Shown piece by piece: positions 20,752 through 32,001 of a stretch of 64,000 bases of DNA. Under the pieces are notes generated by a model. It did no database searches. It saw only the letters and a program-made list of their open reading frames with translations, and was not told where the DNA came from. This DNA comes from Podospora comata (Eukaryota; Ascomycota; Sordariomycetes; Sordariales; Podosporaceae): positions 806,001 to 870,000 of the forward strand of contig CP071494.1 of assembly GCA_017354895.1 (NCBI GenBank), written 5' to 3'. Position numbers and translations under genes: made by a program. Every line of letters starts with the position of its first letter. Position 1 is the first letter of the stretch.

Positions 20752-23334
20752 CTACAACCAATTCCTCCCCTCCTCCTCCCAAGGCCTCGTTGCCCGACTG
20801 TAATCATACCCAACCCTCCACTCACTCACCAGCTCCTCCTCATCAACCCCACAATGACTCTGCCCATCCCTTCCCCTAAACCACCCCAGCCCATACCTCT
20901 TCCCCACCCCCTCCAGCCACCCCTCCATCTCCCTATTCCCAAACTTGGCCGTCCCCACAAAGTCATAAAGCATCTTGCTCTGGTGTATGTAAGCCAGCAC
21001 ACTCGCAATAGTATTCGGCTGCCTCGGCAAGAACACCCTCCTCCTTCTCAAATGGGTAACGACGCTCAACACCCCCATATACAGCAGAATCAACAGAGCA
21101 AGCGTGAAGCTTATCCAGAAAGATGGAATTGTCTCCTGTCCGGCGTTGAGATCCGACGAGGTGGCGGTGGCTGTGGGGGCGGAGGAGATGAAAACACGGC
21201 CTTCGACTGTTGCTAGGGAGGTTACCAGCACGGTGAGGATCTCTGTGAGGATTGTGCCGTAGCCGACGAAGAAGACTAGCCAGTGTTTGTTGATTAGGCC
21301 TCTGATGGCTACCCAGCCAAAGGGCATGGCGGTGTAATCGAGCGTTAGCGTCTTTGGGGGTGCGTGTCGTTGGGAGAGGAGGTAATATGGTTGCATGAGG
21401 CGGACGTCTGTCTCTAGTGCTCCCCAGGAGAGCTTGATGCACACGGCCAAGACGGTTATTAACCAGGGGGCGCGGTCGGTCAAGACTGTGGCGGGGGTGA
21501 AGAGGAATATGGGAATGAGGGCGATGAAGGCGAAGATGCCGGATATCAAGGGGTATGCCCCGGCTGGGCGGAGCATCATGGGATGGGGGTTAGCAGAGAG
21601 GTGGTTTTTGGTGTATTTTTCCCGTTCTTGGATGGAAGGGGGGTTGGTGTCGTCTGGGGCGAGGGAGGAGTTGCGGAGGACGTAGCGATGATCTTTTAGT
21701 TTGCTGTGAATGTCTTGGTGGGTGGCTACGTCCATGTCTTTGAAGTCCATGAGGATGTGGCTGACTGTTGCCATGGCGGCGAGGCCAGCGATGCCTTTGA
21801 CGTCGGCTAATAGGCCAGACCGGCGGGTTTGGAGCTGATAGAATAGGACGCACCCAAAGGCGGCGATGATGACGAGCAAGGTTGTCAAAAGACGGGACCA
21901 GACGTGGTGTATGAGGATGCTCTTTTCTATGTGAGGGCGGTCCAGACGAGTGTTGCGGTCAGGGGTTATGATCAAAGAGGCGGCTCCAAGGGCAGGAACC
22001 AATGTGTTGGCGAGCAAGCTGGCTGTTGACGACACAGCTACAGCATAGTGTTTGCAGTGGATGGCCCGAAATGGACGCAGCCAGACGAATTGTGTCAGAT
22101 ACTCGACGTTGATGGACTCGTCCGCCAGTGCTCCTCCTTCCTTGGATAGCTGATAGAACGGCTCAAGACGCATGACATCAAAGTTGGTAACCTGCCACAT
22201 GACACCATATGTGACCGCAATGGCCATCGGTAGAAACTTGACAGCAAAGTACTGGGCGGTCGAGATATCGTTGGGTGATTGAAATTTGACCAGGGCGTCC
22301 TGGGCAGAGCTTCGGTAGAGGATTTCCACGGATACGGCCATAACAATGGACACCACAATCAACCATATCAAGTACGGCCATCTCATGGAAAATGGCTTCC
22401 AGTTGGGCTGTGGATAAAAGACCTCTGTTTTGCTGGCGTTTGTTGGAAAGGTCGTCTGCCTCATGGCAAACTGTCCTGGCTCATCCTCCACGTTCGGATC
22501 ATGGCCACCAACCAGGCTGAGATCAAATTTGGACTGAGTGCCGGTGTCCTCTGTCATGACCACCTCGATTACTTCTCCGCGTTTGTTGGCCTCATTCTGT
22601 GCCATTTTCTTCACTGTGTCAGTGTGAGATAGCCGCCTGCTGCGTCTCGAGACGGAGAATGTGCGGCTCGGGGGTCGTTCCGTCACGGGAGTTATTGCCA
22701 GCAAATAATCTTCCGTGATTGTCGCTTCCGCTTTGATGCCCTTCCCCAAGCCCCCCGTCAACTTCCCCTGTGTCTCTTGCTCCTGTATTGCTTTCCAGAA
22801 CTCTTCATCGGCTTTTGTCGCAGGGCCCAGCGCGCTGCTAACATCGAACGTTGGTGCTCTAGAGGCTCGCGGGCCGGGTGCTGGTGGTTCCTCGCCTCCC
22901 AACGGGGCAGCGGACTTCATCAACCCAAGGTCAATACCGTCTTCCTCTTCCGGAATCGCATCGTGGCGTCGTTGTTGCTGTCTCTGGGCAAAACTGGGGC
23001 CGGCATTGTGAGGTGGTGCTATGAGGGTGGGCGATGATACTGGCTCATATGCGCCGCCTCCATTGCCCATGAACGACGTCCATCCGGTTGAGGCTCCACC
23101 ATAAGTGTGGCCAACATCATCGGCAGAACCATAGGGTCGTTTCCCAAACTGTTGTCGTAGGTTGTCGTCGGACTGGAGTGACACCAAAGAAGGCCGTGGG
23201 GGGATTACGGCCCCTGTCTCGTCGCGGAAGTTGTCAAAGTCGGTAATGTCAGACACGGTAGATATCCTGCTGACAGAGCCTGAAGGGACAGAACGGAGTG
23301 GAGGTCTTGGTCTCGGTGGGTAGGAAGGATCCAT
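20752..23334 (-). CDS. DUF3433-family multi-spanning membrane protein
   Basis: This is a single exon of 860 residues starting at ATG 23334 (MDPSYPPRPRPPLRSVPSGS). The first ~315 residues are disordered, rich in Ser/Pro/Arg, and cytosolic by inference. Two repeats of a fungal membrane module follow. One begins RWPYLIWLIVVSIVMAVSVEI and has the conserved GVMWQVTNFDVMRLEPFYQLS and LTQFVWLRPFRAIHCKHYAV. The second contains ALETDVRLMQPYYLLSQ and TLDYTAMPFGWVAIRGLINK with further helices (HWLVFFVGYGTILTEILTVLV; SFWISFTLALLILLYMGVLS). The paired (R/L)xxxPxYxLS motifs are typical of DUF3433. The biochemical function is unknown. No intron is needed. Confidence 0.88.
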   Translation of the reverse strand: MDPSYPPRPRPPLRSVPSGSVSRISTVSDITDFDNFRDETGAVIPPRPSLVSLQSDDNLRQQFGKRPYGSADDVGHTYGGASTGWTSFMGNGGGAYEPVSSPTLIAPPHNAGPSFAQRQQQRRHDAIPEEEDGIDLGLMKSAAPLGGEEPPAPGPRASRAPTFDVSSALGPATKADEEFWKAIQEQETQGKLTGGLGKGIKAEATITEDYLLAITPVTERPPSRTFSVSRRSRRLSHTDTVKKMAQNEANKRGEVIEVVMTEDTGTQSKFDLSLVGGHDPNVEDEPGQFAMRQTTFPTNASKTEVFYPQPNWKPFSMRWPYLIWLIVVSIVMAVSVEILYRSSAQDALVKFQSPNDISTAQYFAVKFLPMAIAVTYGVMWQVTNFDVMRLEPFYQLSKEGGALADESINVEYLTQFVWLRPFRAIHCKHYAVAVSSTASLLANTLVPALGAASLIITPDRNTRLDRPHIEKSILIHHVWSRLLTTLLVIIAAFGCVLFYQLQTRRSGLLADVKGIAGLAAMATVSHILMDFKDMDVATHQDIHSKLKDHRYVLRNSSLAPDDTNPPSIQEREKYTKNHLSANPHPMMLRPAGAYPLISGIFAFIALIPIFLFTPATVLTDRAPWLITVLAVCIKLSWGALETDVRLMQPYYLLSQRHAPPKTLTLDYTAMPFGWVAIRGLINKHWLVFFVGYGTILTEILTVLVTSLATVEGRVFISSAPTATATSSDLNAGQETIPSFWISFTLALLILLYMGVLSVVTHLRRRRVFLPRQPNTIASVLAYIHQSKMLYDFVGTAKFGNREMEGWLEGVGKRYGLGWFRGRDGQSHCGVDEEELVSEWRVGYDYSRATRPWEEEGRNWL

Positions 23335-25189
23335 TGCCAGGTATCATGACATGGTAGTCGACCCAGATCCGGAGAGAAAAGGAACAAGTAACGGAACAAA
23401 GACGACAAGACAGAGGCAACCTGTCGGGATTTGGCAGTTAGGTGACGACAACAAGGCTCCAGTGACGAGGGGAAAGCCAATATGCAGGGCTGGGCGCTTG
23501 TAAGTCCAGGTACCAGTGCGGCTGAGGTCAAGATGGTGTTTGAATGGTCCAAGTGGTGCCTGGGACCCTCAGTCTCGGGGACGAAAAGAGCCACAAGAGA
23601 ACGGCAAGCCAAAAAGGGGTCTCGGTCGGGAGGCCGATAGGGCTGAAGGTTGATGGGCTGTGGCGATTAGGGACGGGTGATCTCTTGGCCGAGCGGTTGT
23701 CCTTGATAGCTCTCCTGGAGCCTCATCTCACGTCGACACCAGGTCTTTTGTCGGAGAGAGAATATGGAGAGGGCGCATGGCTTCCAGAAAGGGCATATAT
23801 TCCCCATGTGAAGGCCCCCGCACAGGGTGAGCACGAATTCTTGATTCCAGAGCCATGGTGGGGGAGATGTTGCAGATTGCTGACCCCAAGCGCGATGTTG
23901 TGTTGCATTGAGGTCTAAGCTTAGCAACCCTGGGGGCCAAGAGATGCCACAGCGCCCTTCAGCGGGGCCTAGGTGTGTCAACTTTCCATCACGATCATCA
24001 TGCCCTCTCCTGCCATCCATAAGCAACGTTCACATACACCGTTTGGCTTGGTGAACAAGAGTTCGTCTCATCAACGGTCTGCAACCTTTCAATCGTTCCG
24101 ACGTCACCAAACTTGAAAAATATTGCCGGCGGCCTATTAATAGCCAATCAAGTTGAGGTTGCAGTTGAGGTCACCGGTCCCCTCCCAGCTGCTCGGCATC
24201 CAGTGAACTTTCAACTGTCACCATCGGCAATCCTCGCCACACAACGCAACGCGCGATAAATAGACGGACCTGCAGCAACAGAGTCGACTACTGCAGCCCC
24301 TCCGCTGAACCACGCAACACAGCGTTAGCCATGGGATGGCAGCAACAAGTGTATCAGGTTGAAGCCCCCTTTGCCGCTCGGCTGGGCCTCCCGAGCTTAA
24401 ATCTCACGCCAGCATGACAGAGCCTCGCCATCTCACCGTCGGGATCCTCCCCCGCTGACCAGAGTCTTGTTCAGACGACTGACCACCCACCATTCGTCCC
24501 GATCTGGATACCCAGATGCCAATTATCACCGTTCCACGCCGCAGTATTGCTGACGGCATCACACCCAACCCGGTTGCCATTTTTTCCCCTTTCAGTGGGT
24601 GGTGTCCACAATCACTTTGATAAATGGCACGTTATACGATACTTTTCTTGTGTTTCGTGGGAAGCTGCCTACCATTACCCCGCTGTTGCTGATGGTGGGA
24701 GCTTGAACAGATTGGCCTGCTCATGTCTTGTGCCTCACGACTGATGACCAGTAGCAAGGATCCAAATATCCAGATATCCAAATATCCAGCTGGTTAACCG
24801 TTCTTCAAAAGAACCTGTACCAGAGTATCTATGGAGATCTCTCCTCTGCCAAATTCGGCCGAATCCTGCCTCTGTTACAGGTGACATTTGCCAGAATGCG
24901 CTCCCGTCCAGCGATGCGTTCAGCCCACCTATGGTATTGCGATGGGGGCCGCGAAGTCAATGCATTATTCTTCAAAGCTGGGAAGTGGCGCCGGCTATGT
25001 CAGCTCCTTGATGTGATGTCTTGACGGGCGTCCTTGACATCCTAATAGAAGCTCAATATTCCAAACATCCACATCTTTGCTGTATCGCTCACTGACCTTA
25101 CACCATCACCATCTGTTCAACGCCGTAACCTCTTTTCCACACCACCTACCTGACTCCATCTAGCAAGAAGACTTGTCTATTTTACTGAA
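23335..25189. other. Divergent promoter region between DUF3433 and the Ras-like gene
   Basis: No coding gene is seen in 1.85 kb. Frames at 23544-23918 (plus) and 23667-24026 (minus) overlap each other and lack any domain. The last 150 bases before the Ras-like ATG are CA/CT-rich, as is usual for a core promoter. A short direct repeat of ATCCAAATATCCAG-like sequence occurs near 24760-24790. Confidence 0.5.
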
Positions 25190-26242
25190 ATGGTCGCCTC
25201 CTTCGTCTGGACCGCAGAAGAGGCCAAATACCTCAAAGCCGTCCTCCGCTGGCAAGACGCCCCCTCCTCAGACGACGACGCCACCGCTACCAGACCAAGA
25301 CAACCCAGAAGGAGACCGCCCCCTACCCCACAGGCAACTATCCAACTTTCCTCCCAAAACCGCAGGCAACCCCAAGAAAAAGAAGACCACCCACCATCAG
25401 GTGAACTCCGCGTGTTGGTCCTCGGGGCGAAAGGAGCAGGGAAATCCTCTCTTTTGAGCAGAGTACGCCCCCTTCCTCACCTATCCCCTCCCATTTGTTC
25501 GCTATCTAATACAAACTTGAAGTTTTCGCAAGGCACATTCCCTCCCGCCACCCAACCCACAACAGCAACAACAACGTCAACAACAGGGGAGTCCCACTCA
25601 GGAAGCTGCCGACATCCCATCTTTCTCCTCCCCTCCACAACAGGGGACAGCAAAAAAAGGAAATATATCATCGACGCGCTAGAATTCCCTTCCAATCAGT
25701 CATCTTCGAACCCATTGCTGGAGCAAGCACTGGCCATCACCGAGGCGGCGGTTGTGGTTTATGACACGGCAAGCGCCGATTCTTTCAGGTCGGCGAAAGG
25801 GGTGGTGGAATTCATCTTGGAGCATTTCGACCCACTCACACCATCCCCCAACAATAGCGCCAACAGGAGGGTTTATCCAGTGGTGCTGGTGGGGAATAAA
25901 TTTGACAATGGCAAGGAGAGAGAGGTTAGCGAGGATGAGAGGAGACAGGCGGCCGGGAAGATGGGGGTCAGATGTATGATGGAGGTTAGTGCCAAAACGG
26001 GAGAAGGGGTACAAGGGGTGTTTGAGACTATCGGGGCGGAGGTTCTAGCTGCGAAGAGGGCGACAACTACGGCTAGGGAGGTGGGGAGGGAAATGGTTCA
26101 GGGTGGTGGGTATGAGAAGGCGGGCAACAGGCCCCAACTTGTGAGGCAAGGTGGGAGTGCAGGCGGGAGTAACAAGAAAGGGGGGTTACTGAGAAGGATG
26201 TTCTGGGGGAGGAAACTCCACACGCGGCAGGGGGTTGCTTGA
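25190..26242 (+). CDS. Ras-like small GTPase-domain protein with degenerate G3 motif
   Basis: Exon 1 is 25190-25462, intron 25463-25522 (GTACGC...TTGAAG, 60 nt, TCTAAT branch-like site) and exon 2 25523-26242, giving 330 residues. The acceptor AG at 25532 would break the frame. G1 is GAKGAGKSSLLSR (about residues 79-91), G4 VVLVGNKFD and G5 MEVSAKTGEGV, all good Ras-type motifs. The DxxG switch-II motif is missing: its place is taken by YIIDALEFPSN, with Glu instead of Gly. A ~70-residue disordered N-terminal extension precedes the P-loop and a ~70-residue basic tail (GLLRRMFWGRKLHTRQ) follows. There is no C-terminal CaaX box. It may be a fast-cycling or non-hydrolysing atypical GTPase. Confidence 0.8.
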   Translation: MVASFVWTAEEAKYLKAVLRWQDAPSSDDDATATRPRQPRRRPPPTPQATIQLSSQNRRQPQEKEDHPPSGELRVLVLGAKGAGKSSLLSRVRPLPHLSPPICSLSNTNLKFSQGTFPPATQPTTATTTSTTGESHSGSCRHPIFLLPSTTGDSKKRKYIIDALEFPSNQSSSNPLLEQALAITEAAVVVYDTASADSFRSAKGVVEFILEHFDPLTPSPNNSANRRVYPVVLVGNKFDNGKEREVSEDERRQAAGKMGVRCMMEVSAKTGEGVQGVFETIGAEVLAAKRATTTAREVGREMVQGGGYEKAGNRPQLVRQGGSAGGSNKKGGLLRRMFWGRKLHTRQGVA

Positions 26243-27015
26243 GTTCGATGAATATCTGGCTGTAGGATGCCGAAGAAAGTGTCCAAGTGGTGTAAGTAGT
26301 GCAAGCGAGTGCCAGCAGCATCAAGAGTTCCAACACAAGCGCAAGTCTTCACACAAAATGATGTCAAAAATGTATTGAACTAACCCAACCAACCCATCCC
26401 TAGTCCATTCCACAAGAAAAGAAAGCCACAAACCATAACAAGCAAAAAGAAAACATCATCTCCCTCCTTCTCCCCTCCCCAGTCCAGCTGTATGACTCAG
26501 TTCACCCCCCCCCGTGTTTTGATACCCCGTGCCCTTCTCGTTCCCCTATATACGCCAGGGCGCAGGTCTCTCTCATATGCGAGCGCTAACAAAGCACGCG
26601 AAGATGGGTATGATGCAAAACAGACCCTTATCAGCAGATCTGCCTCTTCTTCCACAAAATAGAACATGAAAGTAGAAATTATACATTTCCCGTCTTCTTC
26701 TTCTTCTTCTTCCTCTCCTCCCGGTTTATCTTTCCGAGTAACTAACTGACGCCTTTTCATGCATCCCTGGTAGAAAAAACAACAAAAAAAAGTGACGTGT
26801 GGTCGGATAGTGCGCTCGTGTATCCAACACGGCAAGTTGGTCGAGAAGTAGTAGGGTATCATGGATCGGTTCCATTCTTGGTTTCAGTGCGGGCCTTGGG
26901 CTGCTGTGCCCATCCCTTATATGTTGACCGCTTGCTCGGTTGCGATCGGAAACCCCAAAAAACAAAAACTCCTATCCCAGGTCATGAATGTGCAAAAAGC
27001 AAAAAGGCCTCCTTT
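26243..27015. other. Convergent intergenic region (Ras-like / flavin carrier)
   Basis: Two 3' flanks meet here. A TTC-rich tract lies near 26695-26720. No gene is seen. Confidence 0.55.
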
Positions 27016-29439
27016 TTAGTCGTAGCCGGCACCGCGTTGCCAAGGACTTGGGCTGTTGAATGTTAGCAAAGTTTCATCGGTTCTCCACCCAGAGATAACA
27101 TACCTAGCGTTGTTTTGTTGCCGGAAGGCGCCCGGACCTGGGCTGTTGTTCTGGTTTCGATAGGGCGGAGAGCCATCAAACGGACTGGGCGCCCGCATCG
27201 AGCCGTTGTCTTGGTACCTCGGCGGGCTGCGAGGTCCGTCGGCGGGGAAGAATGGCATCGACGGATTAGCTGGAGATTGGGGGCGGTTGCCGTAGCCCTG
27301 GTTGTTGTAGTTCGACTGGGCACCAAAGCTCTGGTTGGAGTGAGCGCCAAAGCTGTTGTTGGAGTGAGCACCAAAGCTCTGGTTAGAGTGAGCAGAAGGC
27401 ACGCCGAGCCTCTCGGTCTGGCGCCGGAGCGAGTCCGATGTAATAGATTCGGCGTCATCATCCAGGTCCATGCCCTTGTTGAAACCCTCCTTGCCGCCAC
27501 GAGCGGTAGCCGCGAGCGCGTCCAGCTCGGTAGTCGTCGTGAGGTGCGTCTGAGACTTCATGAACGAGGTTCTGTCATCGGCCATGTAGGTGTAGCGGCC
27601 ATCCGGGTTGTCGCGGAAGATGACAATGACAGTGGTGACAATGAGCATCAACAGCAAAACCAGCGCAAAGGAAGCATTAGCAATCCACAACACGACGCCC
27701 ACAACGCCAGTGACGAGTCTGGGCTGGTTAAAGACCTCGGTGAAGATCATCAAAAAGATCGAGTTGACAAAGTTGATGGCGCAGATGGCAATGTTGAAAG
27801 AGTTGGTGCTCTTGTCCATCCATGGGCGAAGGACGCTGGCGGCAATCAGGGCGCCGGCTTCAATAATAAGAAAACCCACGGCCTGAACGGTTCCCGAGTG
27901 CTGCGCAAAGGCGATGAACATGGCCTTGAGTCCCAAGTAGCCAAGGTAGGGCAGGATGAAGTAATAGGCGGAGGCTCTGAACTGCACGTAGAGGAAGCCC
28001 CACTTGTTAAGTGCCTGGGGGTCCGAGAAGAGGATATAGGCCGGGTTGTTGTGCATGACGATGGAGCGGCGGGCAATCATAATCACCTTGAAGGCGGCCC
28101 AGCAGAGCGTGGTCGTCATTCCGATCAGGAAAAAGACAGCCAGGACCATCAGCGCAGCCGAATCGTTCTGGGTGAACTCCCACAAGCACATGATGGCCAT
28201 GGACGGGAACCCGATGAGGGTAAGACGGAACAAGATGCCCTTGAGGACCGTGAGCCAGCCGTTACGGAAGTCGAGGAACTTGTCGCTGTCCATCATCTTG
28301 TTCTTGACAGCCATCTCGCAGGCACCCTTGAAAGCGGCCACGGCCAGACTGACAAAAATGACCATCAAGCAGAAGAAGGCCACGCAAGTCATGAAAACGT
28401 TGGTCGACTCGATGCCTGCGCGGAAGGCCACACGCTGGATCCCGTACACGATGTAACTGCCGGAGCTGGTCTCGATATTGGCGCGACGCATGAGGTCCCG
28501 CTTCATGGCTTGCCCGAGAGGCTCAGCGATGCTCCTCGGCATCATGGCCACAGAGCGCTTCGCGAGGCTCATACCAGCTTCGATAAAATCCAGAGATCGC
28601 TTCTCAACTTGCACGGAAACGGTCGTAAGCGAGTCGAAGATGGTGGCCGGAGTACCACCAGTGGCGCGCTGGTACCAGGTAAAGATGTCCTGCATGAACT
28701 CGAGACGAATGATTCCCATGCTCCACTGGAAATCCTGGGTCCACGACATGACAACAGGCGGCAGAGGCACACCAGTGAGACCAAGCATGGCCTGGGCCTG
28801 GAAGTAACCAAAGAGCGAGAGGGCGTTGGCAGCGACGTGGGAAGCGGCATTGTAGTGACCGAGACCAGACATGATAGCCGACGATGTGAGAGCCAAACCA
28901 GCGACAATGGCAGTAGCCCACTTGACACCAAGCAAATCCACCGTCTTTCCGTTGGAAATATCAGCCTCCACGCAAGCAACAGCGTTTCCTGCCTCGGGAC
29001 CATCCGTCATGGTAAAAACCACCTTTACGGTGGCGTCGAGATCGGGGAAGTTGTAGGCGATTCCAGGTACTTGTTCCAGGGCGTCACCGGTAACGGGAAG
29101 GTTGAAGTTGAGAGGAATCTTGCCTGCTGTCATGGGACAGAGACCAGCCAGACCCATATCGCATGGGCTGACTTTTTGCTTGATGATGGGGAAACCATAG
29201 GCCGAGACCTCGACATCGAAAGTGACGTTGCCCTGGACTGACGAGACAGCTACAATGTCGACGTTGGCTGTTTTGTTATTTGGTGTGAAGACGACCTTGA
29301 ACAAGCTGGCGCTGAACAGCGAGTTTTCCTGACAAGAGTTGAGCGAGTTCGACTGGAGAATCGGCTCTGCCATTGCTGGTGCGACGAGCGCCGCGAGCGA
29401 CGCGAAGACCGCAACGGGCCGTGTTAAAGATAACCTCAT
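27016..29439 (-). CDS. Flavin carrier / TRP-like ion channel (FLC family)
   Basis: Exons in coding order are 29439-27104 and 27052-27016; the intron 27103-27053 (51 nt) starts GTATGT and ends CAACAG. The product has 790 residues ending NNASPSPWQRGAGYD. I chose ATG 29439 (MRLSLTRPVAVFASL), which begins a clear signal peptide cleaved near APAMA-EP. A lumenal ML-like domain follows (residues ~25-175, with paired cysteines in SCQENS, SPCDMGLAGLCP and VACVEA). Then comes a TRP domain of about nine membrane helices, and a cytosolic tail with an 8-9-residue repeat based on AHSNQSFG. FLC proteins sit in ER or plasma membrane and are linked to FAD transport, calcium homeostasis and cell-wall integrity. 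The tiny last exon was missed if the frame is read through. Confidence 0.92.
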   Translation of the reverse strand: MRLSLTRPVAVFASLAALVAPAMAEPILQSNSLNSCQENSLFSASLFKVVFTPNNKTANVDIVAVSSVQGNVTFDVEVSAYGFPIIKQKVSPCDMGLAGLCPMTAGKIPLNFNLPVTGDALEQVPGIAYNFPDLDATVKVVFTMTDGPEAGNAVACVEADISNGKTVDLLGVKWATAIVAGLALTSSAIMSGLGHYNAASHVAANALSLFGYFQAQAMLGLTGVPLPPVVMSWTQDFQWSMGIIRLEFMQDIFTWYQRATGGTPATIFDSLTTVSVQVEKRSLDFIEAGMSLAKRSVAMMPRSIAEPLGQAMKRDLMRRANIETSSGSYIVYGIQRVAFRAGIESTNVFMTCVAFFCLMVIFVSLAVAAFKGACEMAVKNKMMDSDKFLDFRNGWLTVLKGILFRLTLIGFPSMAIMCLWEFTQNDSAALMVLAVFFLIGMTTTLCWAAFKVIMIARRSIVMHNNPAYILFSDPQALNKWGFLYVQFRASAYYFILPYLGYLGLKAMFIAFAQHSGTVQAVGFLIIEAGALIAASVLRPWMDKSTNSFNIAICAINFVNSIFLMIFTEVFNQPRLVTGVVGVVLWIANASFALVLLLMLIVTTVIVIFRDNPDGRYTYMADDRTSFMKSQTHLTTTTELDALAATARGGKEGFNKGMDLDDDAESITSDSLRRQTERLGVPSAHSNQSFGAHSNNSFGAHSNQSFGAQSNYNNQGYGNRPQSPANPSMPFFPADGPRSPPRYQDNGSMRAPSPFDGSPPYRNQNNSPGPGAFRQQNNARYVISGWRTDETLLTFNSPSPWQRGAGYD
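27310..27390 (-). repeat. Short tandem repeat coding for AHSNQSFG units in the FLC tail
   Basis: Three to four 24-27-bp copies encode AHSNQSFG, AHSNNSFG, AHSNQSFG and AQSNYNNQ in the cytosolic tail of the flavin-carrier protein. Confidence 0.8.
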
Positions 29440-32001
29440 GGTGACCAACAATCGATTCAGATGACAGGCGGCAGTCTAAGCAACCTGTGCTTTTTGTAGA
29501 GAGCCGGGAGTTGGCGTGAGGTGGGTGAGTGGTGCGGCGTAGTTGGTTTGTTTACTCGGTTTGAACCAGTCGCTTCTTTTGCGGTCGTCCGTTGTTTTGT
29601 CCGTCGAGTTTGCAAAACCGTGAGCGGCCAGCGTGCAGGTGTCGGTAGAGAGAGCCTGTATTTTTGGTAAAGAAACAGACTGGAAGATGAAGAACAGCTA
29701 AACGAGGCGCTGAGAGAAATTTCGAAGGGAAACCAGGGAAGAATGCGGAATGAAGACGGCGTCGAGTGAAGAGGCGCGCGCGCTGTGAGAATCGAAGGCG
29801 GGTTGCTTTTGGTGTCGATTGTTGGCAGGGAGAATAGTAAAAAAAGCGAGAGTATGCTGCCAACAACGGCGACCAGTTGGCTAGTTACGCCAATGCTGAG
29901 AATTCCGCCACCTTTTCTCTCAAAAACGACAGTGAGAAGGAGGAGATTTTGCAATCATTAAGCGGATGCAAAACTCTATGTGGTGGCGAGAGGTGGAAAT
30001 GGAAGTCTGAGTGAGAGAAGCGGAAGACGAGGGAGCATTTGGGATTAGGGGGGTCTGAGAAGTAACGGGGGACACAGCGCTTGTGTCGCGGTGCAGCAGG
30101 TCTTCTGTCGTAATGAGCGCACGGGGGGGAGCGGGAAGCGCCAATGCCTGCCAACCATCTCTGCCAGGGTAGCACCCGTTAATGCACGCTTGGAGATGAG
30201 ATCGCCATGTTAGTGCACGACGATACAAATGTCATGACTTGTGCCCAACGGCGGGTCGACCGCTATCTCGTGGCCGGGTGTTACAGACTGGGCTCTAACA
30301 GTTCAACCTCACAGCGCGTAGCCGAGACCGTCGAACCCCTTATTACTCAATGCAGTGCTACTGTCGGAGAATTCGATTTCTTCATCGACATTCATGATGG
30401 ATGGATATTTCTCATGAGCAAAACAACAGAATGAAGAGACATTCGTATTGCATTCCAAGAGTCTTGACGCTTTCTTGGGAGGCGCTGGGCGAGACTTGGG
30501 AGGAATCGCCAAGCAGGGAATTTGAACATGTTGTTCTCCGCGAGTTCCGTCATAGCATTCCGTTCCCTCAACGGTGAGAGGGTGCGATCATCAACACCGC
30601 CACCCTCTTGCGAGCTTTCCAAGCTCTTGTCTGCATCTTGCACACGCAAGCTCCATCTCTTTTCTGTCACTACCAGCCACCGAACCGATGAAAAATGTTG
30701 CAAGTCCATCCTAGAAATCGGATACGGATTGTAATGAAGGGGACTTGCACAGCCCCCCCACCAATATCCCGGCAATGAAACGGGAGCGCCCCCCGCTTCA
30801 AAAAGCTCGCTCTGGTCCACGTTTCTGACCAGTCCGTTTTGTCCGTGTTGGTCGCCATGATCACGGCTCGTTTTGGGTGGGAAATCGACAGGCAAGAGCA
30901 AGAGATGTCATTTGTTTATTTACCACTTCCCTGGTTCACAAGAGGCAGCCTTCATGGTGTCTGCAGATGCGGTGGCGGCCAATCAGGTCGTGACCCCCTC
31001 CCTCTGATGACATGCAGCAGGTACAAGGTGGTGTTGGGTGTGCCCCTCCAGCCTTCAAGGTCCAGACCACTGAGGGCGCCAAGAGGTATCCATGGGAAGA
31101 CGAAATCGTCAGTCTCTTGGGTTTGTGATCCAGAGTTTGGATCTGGGGAAGAAAAGACAAATGGAGTTGTCAGTCCGGTCAGTTGCTCCCGTCGAACGCA
31201 CATCCATGGCGATCTCCCACTCTCAAACATTGGTGTCTCTCGGGAACTGCAGCATGCGAAACGTTCCATCTGATGTCCCGCCAAGGGTCCCTGTGGTTAT
31301 CATTTTTTTTTCTGGCCCTCTCTCACGAGACCGCGAAAATGGTGATGGCAGTTGATGAGGCGGAGCATGTTTGCTCTCTTTTTACGAGCTTGATTTTTGA
31401 TGACCGGACAGCCTCTCCGGGGAGTGACACTTGAGTATAAGTCGATACAGTTGAACCGAGCGCAGCGCTACTTGACACATGTGGCTGCCCCTGGTCATCC
31501 CATGTCGAGCATGAGAAACGGCGACGGTGACACTCATCCTTCAAATAGCTTGGGCCTTCTTATATGGTGTCCCGTGAAGCCAAATGATCCTCTCGCAGGC
31601 ACAGGCGCGGCTCCCAGATTAAACAAGATGGACACAAGGTCCATCTGGCTCAAGGTCTTGATGGTCACTTACACACAAACGTGGCAGGGGTTAGGGCCCA
31701 GAGAGAGAGGTTGTCTAATCTGACCTCTGACTTCCCTCGCTAGAGGGTTAGGGTCTCCCTGCATCAGCTTTATTAGATGCACACGATAAGATAACGTGTC
31801 TCCCACATGCCAATGACCTCATGTGAAGGTAGCTCTAAGCAACCACCCCCACCATCATCGCTAGCATCACCGTATAGACTAGACAGCTATCGGCGACTAT
31901 CCTCACTGCATCTTGGAACAATCAACCGTTGAACCGTCTCTGAACCCAAGACCCTGTACCTAAACTCCCACCCATCTGCCCACCCGGCACCTCCGACAAA
32001 C
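29440..32001. other. Divergent intergenic region between FLC and OMA1, 2.6 kb
   Basis: No coding gene is recognised. The first ~550 bases are probably the FLC leader and promoter. Frames such as 30392-30901 (minus) and 30839-31273 (plus) overlap each other and have no domain. TTAGGG motifs occur at 31687-31696 and 31745-31754 on the OMA1 side. Confidence 0.5.
31745..31754 (+). promoter_or_regulatory. Telobox-like motif upstream of OMA1
   Basis: GGGTTAGGGT lies ~250 bp before the OMA1 ATG; a second GGGGTTAGGG is at 31687-31696. The role is inferred only from position. Confidence 0.3.

Noticed and set aside
27115-29241. 708-codon plus-strand frame opposite the flavin-carrier gene
   Set aside because: It is fully antisense to a well-supported membrane protein and shows no domain. 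It is Gly/Glu/His/Val-rich as expected from reading a C-rich gene backwards.
31687-31754. TTAGGG motifs as remains of a telomere or chromosome fusion
   Set aside because: Only one to two units are present at each place, inside ordinary promoter sequence and with no loss of gene order. A promoter element is simpler.
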